Positions 36,627 through 41,177 of a DNA stretch of 41,177 nucleotides are shown here, one piece after another; position 1 is the first letter of the stretch, and each line of letters begins with the position of its first letter. This DNA comes from an uncultured Clostridium sp. (GTDB taxonomy: Bacteria; Bacillota; Clostridia; TANB77; CAG-508): positions 77,261-118,437 of the forward strand of contig CANOSM010000004.1 in NCBI GenBank assembly GCA_947569365.1, written 5' to 3'. A program made the translations under genes and the position numbers. Below the pieces are notes generated by a model. The model was not told the origin of the DNA, ran no database searches, and saw only the letters and a program-made list of their open reading frames with translations.

Positions 36627-36710
36627 ATGACAGCTTTTGATTTGATTTTTTTTCTCATAGTATTACTATTAGGTAAGAATTGTGGAAAAGATAATGAAAA
36701 AAGAAGGTAG
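36627..36710 (+). CDS. 27-aa membrane peptide, candidate type I toxin
   Basis: The peptide has a short N-terminus, one hydrophobic helix (DLIFFLIVLLLG) and a charged C-terminal tail (KDNEKRR), the form of Fst/TxpA-type pore-forming toxins. AAAGGAGG lies nine bases before the ATG. It has its own promoter and terminator (36718-36745). Bases 36629-36643, covering the end of the start codon through codon 6, recur exactly at 36788-36802 in a convergently transcribed RNA. Toxicity is inferred from this arrangement, not from recognised homology. Confidence 0.65.
   Translation: MTAFDLIFFLIVLLLGKNCGKDNEKRR
36629..36643 (+). repeat. Direct repeat copy A, GACAGCTTTTGATTT
   Basis: This exact 15-base repeat covers the toxin start region. 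Copy B is at 36788-36802. The flanking bases differ on both sides, so the identity is confined to the 15 bases. Confidence 0.95.
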
Positions 36711-36717
36711 AAATACT

Positions 36718-36745
36718 AGAGCGGAGTAGTTCTCCGTTCTTTTTT
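36718..36745 (+). terminator. Terminator of the toxin mRNA
   Basis: AGAGCGGAG pairs with CTCCGTTCT (one G-U pair), loop TAGTT, then six T residues. The A-run on the other side may let it also act leftwards. Confidence 0.85.
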
Positions 36746-36747
36746 CA

Positions 36748-36837
36748 AAAAAAGAGAGATATGTGGTTAGCATATCTCGAGCAACTCGACAGCTTTTGAT
36801 TTCGACTTGCTTAAGCTATAATTATTATAGCTTATAT
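36748..36837 (-). ncRNA. Candidate antitoxin small RNA, about 90 nt
   Basis: A minus-strand promoter (TTGAAT 36866-36871, 16 bases, TATAAA 36844-36849) predicts a start near 36837. The RNA would begin with a hairpin from the 21-base palindrome at 36813-36833. It then exposes AAATCAAAAGCTGTC, complementary to the toxin start, and ends at a terminator stem GAGATATG/CATATCTC (36756-36778) with a T-run. It converges on the toxin mRNA, as RNA II does in the par locus of plasmid pAD1. Confidence 0.6.
36788..36802 (+). repeat. Direct repeat copy B
   Basis: Identical to 36629-36643. Read on the minus strand within the small RNA, it is the antisense of the toxin start region. Confidence 0.95.
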
Positions 36838-36843
36838 TTTTAT

Positions 36844-36871
36844 TTTATACAAGAGTTTTCTATTTATTCAA
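36844..36871 (-). promoter_or_regulatory. Promoter of the candidate antitoxin RNA
   Basis: TTGAAT (36866-36871), 16 bases, TATAAA (36844-36849), read leftwards. Confidence 0.55.
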
Positions 36872-37023
36872 AAAAAGAGAAAATAAATATTTAGTATATA
36901 TAGTTTTTTCTGTTTTGTTATAAGAAGTACATTTTTAGATTTAATATTAATGTAGTTTGTATTCTTAAAAATTATTGCTTTTGTTACTATGTTACTAAAT
37001 ATAAAAAATAATTCGTTTACTTT

Positions 37024-37051
37024 TTGACTATAAAATGGTAAAATCTATAAA
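37024..37051 (+). promoter_or_regulatory. Promoter upstream of the anchored-protein pair
   Basis: TTGACT (37024-37029), 16 bases, TATAAA (37046-37051). AAGGAG follows at 37054-37059. Confidence 0.5.
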
Positions 37052-37071
37052 ATAAGGAGATATAATTCTAT

Positions 37072-37550
37072 ATGAAAAATATAAGAAAACTATTATCTTA
37101 GTATTTATTATAGTAACCATAATATTAATAATAAGAACTTTAACATTAGTATTATCAAAAAAACGAAAAAGTAAAATTAAATTAGATAGTGAAAAAGTAG
37201 AAGTTATTAGAAATTTAAAAGGAAAAAAACTTTTAGATGAAATATTATACTCATATACTTTAGATGTTCAATTTTTAAATGGAGAAATGAAGGACTTAAA
37301 GAAATTAAAAAATGGTGAATATCTAGTTACATTTATTATAAAGGATTATTATACAGACATTACTAAAAATAAAGAGAAACTTAAAAAGACTTTTAAAATA
37401 AGAAAAGATACTCTTTTAGGAAGTATATATAAAACTAGATATGAAAATATAATTCATGCAAAAGATAATATGATAGATATGGTATTAGATAAAAATACTT
37501 TAAAACAAAAGTATCCAGAGTGCAAAGTATTTACTTTTTATGATGGATAA
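37072..37550 (+). pseudogene. Membrane-anchored hypothetical protein, frameshifted at A-run
   Basis: ATG 37072 follows AAGGAG but its frame stops after nine codons. The frame that continues to 37550 reads directly on from it: a hydrophobic helix (KKTIILVFIIVTIILIIRTL), then a basic, beta-rich domain of about 110 residues of unknown family. Five A residues at 37075-37079 would need to be six for one open frame of about 159 codons. It is a broken gene, a sequence error or slippage-controlled expression. The shorter frame from ATG 37287 would lack the anchor and has only a poor site (GGAG at 37281). Confidence 0.6.
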
Positions 37551-37564
37551 TAAAGGAGATTATT

Positions 37565-38192
37565 ATGAATAAGTTTATAATTTTTTTATCAGTAGTACTT
37601 ACTTTAGTAGCAGGATTTTTAATTTATTTAGTTGCTGATCCATATATCAAAAACATGAGACAATCCAATACGAATGAAATAGCTCGGTAGAGAAATTCGT
37701 GGAAATATAGTTACATATATAGAAGAAAATAATTCTAATAGTATAAATATAGATAATAATATAACAAATAAAAATGGTGTTTTGAATGAAAATACCTCTA
37801 CAAGTAATGTAATAGGAAATAAATTAGCTGATGTTTTTTCAAAGATGACAAAAGAAGAGTTAGATATGTATAATATTTCTTTTACAGGATATTCTGGTCA
37901 AAATATGAAGGGACAAATGGTTAAAGTTCTTTTGGAAGCGATTTATACAAGTAATGCAAATCATATAGGAGTAGAAGGATTATTTGTTGCAGTGACTCAG
38001 AATTATGATAAAGATTTAGAAGCTACAATAGGAGAGCCAGGAAATAGAAAAAATACTGAAGAAGTAGTTAAAAAATGTAATGAAAAATTAGATGATTTAA
38101 AAGATTCAACAAGTGCAGAAGACGATTTTAATATAGAATGTGTATATGATTCAGGGATTGTAGTCGAAGTTAAAATAACAAAACTAAAATAA
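37565..38192 (+). pseudogene. Second anchored hypothetical protein, frameshifted near residue 40
   Basis: ATG 37565 has AAAGGAG upstream and opens a hydrophobic anchor (FIIFLSVVLTLVAGFLIYLV). The frame ends at TAG 37688-37690. The next frame is open from 37683 to 38192 and continues with LGREIRGNIVTYIEENN and a 136-residue domain of unknown family containing ISFTGYSGQNMKGQ. Removing one base near 37685 joins them into about 208 codons. A TTG at 37782 could start the C-terminal part alone, but has no clear site. It lies 14 bases after the previous broken gene. Confidence 0.6.
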
Positions 38193-38262
38193 ATATATAT
38201 GAGAAAGATGAATTTTAATAATATATATTACTAATTTAAAACAAAATTATTTGGAGGAAAAA

Positions 38263-38793
38263 ATGGATAATAAATTAGAAAATATAAAAATATTAATAAA
38301 TGAAGAAACTTTAAAAAACAGAATAAAAGAACTTGGAGAGCAAATTACAAATGATTATAAAAATGAAGAGTTAATTGTAATATGTATTTTAAAAGGTTCT
38401 TTATATTTTACAGCAGATTTAACGAAATATATAGAAAATGATAATTTGAAGATAGAATTTATGAGAGTATCTAGTTATGGAGATGAATTTGTAAGTTCAG
38501 GAAAAATAAATATTACAAAAGATTTAGAATTAGATATAAGTAATAAAAATGTTTTAATCATAGAAGATATTATAGATACAGGAAATACACTTTATTATTT
38601 AAAACAAGTTTTATCTGAAAGAACTCCAAAAAGCTTAAAAATTGGTACATTATTAGATAAAAAATCAAGAAGAGAAAAAAATATAATTCCAGATTATTGC
38701 GGATTTGAAATAGAGGACAAGTTTGTTATAGGATATGGATTAGATTACAAAGATTTATACAGAAATATTTCATATATAGGATATGTAGACTAG
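38263..38793 (+). CDS. hpt: Hypoxanthine phosphoribosyltransferase
   Basis: The enzyme salvages hypoxanthine and guanine with PRPP to IMP and GMP. The 176-residue protein shows ICILKGSLYFTADL, MRVSSYGDE, and the PRPP loop LIIEDIIDTGNT near residue 100, then DYCGFEIEDKFVIGYGLDY. ATG 38263 has GGAGG upstream; an in-frame TTG at 38251 overlaps that site. tilS and ftsH, its usual neighbours, are absent here; uvrC follows 26 bases downstream. Confidence 0.95.
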   Translation: MDNKLENIKILINEETLKNRIKELGEQITNDYKNEELIVICILKGSLYFTADLTKYIENDNLKIEFMRVSSYGDEFVSSGKINITKDLELDISNKNVLIIEDIIDTGNTLYYLKQVLSERTPKSLKIGTLLDKKSRREKNIIPDYCGFEIEDKFVIGYGLDYKDLYRNISYIGYVD

Positions 38794-38819
38794 AAGTATA
38801 AATAAAGGGTGAATAAAAG

Positions 38820-40613
38820 ATGTTTGATATAGAAACAGAGCTAAAAAAATTACCTGAAAAATCAGGTGTTTATATAATGAAGGATATAAATGATAATATA
38901 ATTTATGTTGGAAAAGCTATATCTTTAAAAAGAAGAGTAAAGCAGTATTTTAGAAAAAATAATAAAACCAAAAGAATTGAAAATATGGTATCATTAGTAG
39001 ATCATTTTGAATACATAGTAACTGATAATGAAGCAGAAGCTCTTATATTAGAATGTAATTTAATAAAAGAAAATAGACCTAAATTTAATGTACTTTTAAA
39101 AGATGATAAAATGTATCCATATATAAGAATTGATATTAAATCAGATTATCCATCAATTTATATAACTAGAAATATTAAAAATGATGGTGCAAGATATTTT
39201 GGACCATATGCTAATCCTGGTGCTGCAAGAGAAATGCTTAATTTTATTAAAGAAAGGTTTAAAATAAGACAGTGCAAAAACTTTAAATCAAAAGATAGAG
39301 CATGTCTAAATTATCATATAGGAAGATGTTTAGCTCCTTGTATGCAATATGTAAGTACTGAAGATTATAAAAAACAAATAGAACAAATAGTTATGTTACT
39401 GGAAGGAAAAACAGGAGTAATCTTAAAAGAAATTGAAAAAGAGATGATAGAAGCTTCTAAAAGTTTAAATTATGAGAAAGCTGCTGAACTTAGAGATAGA
39501 AAGCTTGCAATTGAGAGAGTAAATGAAAAGCAAAAAGTATCTAATATATCAGAAAATAATATAGATGTAATAGGAATATATAAAAATGATATTTCTGTAT
39601 GTATAGAGATATTCTTTGTTCGTTCTAGTAAAATGATAGATAGAGAGCATTATTTTTTTAAGGAACTTAAAGATATGGAAATATCAGAAATTATATCAGG
39701 ATTTATAAAACAATATTATATAGAAAAACCAGATATTCCAAATAGAATTATGATTCAAGATAATATTGAAGATAAAGAAATCATAGAAGAATGGCTTGGA
39801 GACAAAGCAAAAAGAAAAGTTGAAATAAGAGTGCCACAAAAAGGAGAGAAGCAGAGATTTGTAGAGATGGCAATAAGAAATGCAAAAATAACACTTGAAA
39901 ATAAATCAAAAGATAAAATGGAGATATTAACTGAACTTAAAGACGTTCTACTATTAGACAAGTTACCAAGAAAAATAGAAACTTTTGATATTTCAAATAT
40001 TTCTGGAGAGTATATTGTTGCTGGAATGTGTGTTGCAGAAGATGGGATTATAAAAAGAAATTTATCAAGAAGATTTAAAATAAAAACAGTTATTGGGCAA
40101 GATGATCCAAGATGCATGGAAGAAGTTGTTACAAGAAGATTAAAACATTCAATAGAAGATCCTAAAGGAGGATTTGGAGTGCTTCCAGATTTAATTCTAG
40201 CAGATGGTGGTATTACTCAAATAAGGGCAATAAAAAGAGCTTTAAAAAAATATGACTTGCAAGATAAGATACTAGTTTATGGTATGGTAAAAGATGATAC
40301 TCACTCAACAAGAGCATTAGTAAATGAAAATAGAGAAGAATATGAAATATCTGAAAATCTATTTTTATTTATTACTAACTTTCAAAATGAAGTTCATAAT
40401 ACTGCTATTGAATATCATAGAAAATTAAGAGAAAAAGATATTAACAAATCTGAATTAGATGATATAAGTGGTATAGGACAAAAGAAGAAGGAGTTATTAC
40501 TTAAAGAATTTAAAACAATTGAAAATATTAGAGAAGCGGATGTAAATGATTTACTTAAAGTAAAAGGAATTACATTTGAACTTGCTAAAAAAATAAAAGA
40601 AAAAATAAATTAG
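38820..40613 (+). CDS. uvrC: Excinuclease ABC subunit C
   Basis: UvrC makes both incisions in nucleotide excision repair. The 597-residue protein has an N-terminal GIY-YIG nuclease domain (SGVYIMKDINDNIIYVGKA), a cysteine cluster around CLNYHIGRCLAPC, a UvrB-binding UVR motif (ASKSLNYEKAAELRD), and the RNase H-like nuclease with FDISNISGE and LILADGG. It ends in two helix-hairpin-helix motifs (ISGIGQKKKELL, VKGITFELAKKI). It may be co-transcribed with hpt. Confidence 0.97.
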   Translation: MFDIETELKKLPEKSGVYIMKDINDNIIYVGKAISLKRRVKQYFRKNNKTKRIENMVSLVDHFEYIVTDNEAEALILECNLIKENRPKFNVLLKDDKMYPYIRIDIKSDYPSIYITRNIKNDGARYFGPYANPGAAREMLNFIKERFKIRQCKNFKSKDRACLNYHIGRCLAPCMQYVSTEDYKKQIEQIVMLLEGKTGVILKEIEKEMIEASKSLNYEKAAELRDRKLAIERVNEKQKVSNISENNIDVIGIYKNDISVCIEIFFVRSSKMIDREHYFFKELKDMEISEIISGFIKQYYIEKPDIPNRIMIQDNIEDKEIIEEWLGDKAKRKVEIRVPQKGEKQRFVEMAIRNAKITLENKSKDKMEILTELKDVLLLDKLPRKIETFDISNISGEYIVAGMCVAEDGIIKRNLSRRFKIKTVIGQDDPRCMEEVVTRRLKHSIEDPKGGFGVLPDLILADGGITQIRAIKRALKKYDLQDKILVYGMVKDDTHSTRALVNENREEYEISENLFLFITNFQNEVHNTAIEYHRKLREKDINKSELDDISGIGQKKKELLLKEFKTIENIREADVNDLLKVKGITFELAKKIKEKIN

Positions 40614-40720
40614 AAACAATAATTATTATAATCCGTAAAATAAAAGTAATTAAAAAGATAAAAAATAAAAATATATTATAATTCTTTTTATATTATAGGA
40701 AAGTGCTACTTTTTTGATAA
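40614..40720. other. AT-rich gap after uvrC
   Basis: No gene, clear terminator or other feature was found in these bases before the inverted-repeat element. Confidence 0.4.
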
Positions 40721-41025
40721 GAAAAAATCAGGATAAAGACACGAAATGAAATTTTGAAATCGTATAACAGGCTTGTATTAAAACTTTTAATGATTTTTTG
40801 AAACAAAATTTCAGTAAAATAGAAACTTAAGATTTTTAGAAAGTTAAAATACGAAAATCCGCTATTAGCAAGTATCCAATTTTTTAAAAAAATAGTTATT
40901 TTTTAAAAATGCTTATTTTTCAATGCTTACAGCGTAATTTTAGCATTAAAAATCTTTACAACCTTTGGTAATTCTTTGATACAAGTCATAAAAAATTTTT
41001 TTCATGTCTTTATCCTGAGAAAAAA
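40721..41025. mobile_element. Candidate MITE, 291 bp, with 28-bp imperfect ends
   Basis: The left end 40728-40755 begins TCAGGATAAAGACACG and the right end, read backwards from 41018, begins TCAGGATAAAGACATG. The two agree at about 25 of 28 positions and share a further inner CTTGTAT/ATACAAG pair. GAAAAAA flanks both sides (40721-40727 and 41019-41025), a possible target duplication, though low in complexity. The interior has no open reading frame worth calling. This is the structure of a non-autonomous transposable element; no parent transposase is in the window. Confidence 0.65.
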
Positions 41026-41035
41026 TAAAAAACAC

Positions 41036-41064
41036 TTGCGAACATATGTGGTGTATGATATGAT
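41036..41064 (+). promoter_or_regulatory. Promoter with LexA-like box before tnpB fragment
   Basis: TTGCGA (41036-41041), 17 bases, TATGAT (41059-41064). CGAACATATGTGGT at 41039-41052 overlaps it and matches 11 of 14 bases of the LexA box CGAACATATGTTCG. Confidence 0.45.
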
Positions 41065-41089
41065 TCTAAATGTAGAAAAGAGGTTCAAA

Positions 41090-41177
41090 ATGAGACTAAC
41101 ATTTAAGTATACAATCAAACCTAAAAAGAAATAATAGATGAAATAATATGGCATAGTACAAGAGTATATAATATGTT
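41090..41177 (+). pseudogene. TnpB-like (IS200/IS605) gene start, frameshifted, cut by window end
   Basis: ATG 41090 has GAGG about seven bases upstream. The first residues MRLTFKYTIKPKK resemble TnpB N-termini, then a stop occurs at 41132-41134. One extra A in the run AAAAAG near 41124 would continue the frame as EIIDEIIWHSTRVYNM, which fits the same family. TnpB is the RNA-guided nuclease of IS605-type elements. The gene runs off the window, so its integrity cannot be judged. Confidence 0.5.

Overview
The window is a very AT-rich, gene-dense stretch of chromosome that looks like an anaerobic, spore-forming-lineage member of the Clostridia (Firmicutes). Support: a flavodiiron protein with a rubredoxin, a sporulation sigma factor K with a hydrophobic pro-sequence, an hrcA-grpE-dnaK-dnaJ cluster under CIRCE-like operators, a T-box leader, a glmS ribozyme and an RNase J. 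No rRNA, tRNA or CRISPR array was seen. The species cannot be named from this sequence.

Layout: 1-3921 holds an unknown gene, an XTP/dITP pyrophosphatase, recN with candidate SOS boxes, and a membrane-anchored protein. A perfect 31-bp palindrome separates these from the leftward rubredoxin, fprA and sigK genes (3987-6180). 6339-8583 is a pyrimidine-salvage unit: a leader peptide and terminator, then uraA and upp. 8701-9860 is a decaying accessory patch with a frameshifted acetyltransferase and a collapsed MntA-HepT toxin-antitoxin remnant. 10066-14440 carries a PflX-like radical SAM protein, a probable 6S RNA, prmC, whiA and hemW. 14501-19540 is the heat-shock cluster. 19675-22600 holds an unknown anchored protein, an HD hydrolase, a DUF3006 protein and a leaderless NlpC/P60-like protein. 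RNase J follows (23289-25235) behind a long leader that starts at a perfect-consensus promoter.

25594-27960 has a Cys-rich small protein, gltX and a DUF951 protein. A leftward operon (32095-28043) starts with a T-box leader with a serine (UCU) specifier, then encodes a dCTP-deaminase-like/DUF1653 fusion, a free-standing DUF1653 protein, serS, a DUF3592-like membrane protein and engB. 32270-36318 has two unknown genes, a DUF2508 protein and glmS with its ribozyme. 36511-36871 holds what I think is the most interesting element: a compact locus with the architecture of an Fst/par-type type I toxin-antitoxin system, meaning a 27-residue membrane peptide, a convergent small RNA, and a 15-bp exact direct repeat that makes the RNA complementary to the toxin start region. 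Two adjacent frameshifted membrane-protein genes, hpt and uvrC follow. The window ends in a candidate 291-bp MITE and the frameshifted start of a TnpB-like gene.

The housekeeping genes show conserved motifs and are assigned with confidence. RNA elements were called by conserved sequence and hand-checked base pairing; functional claims about the small-peptide loci are inference.
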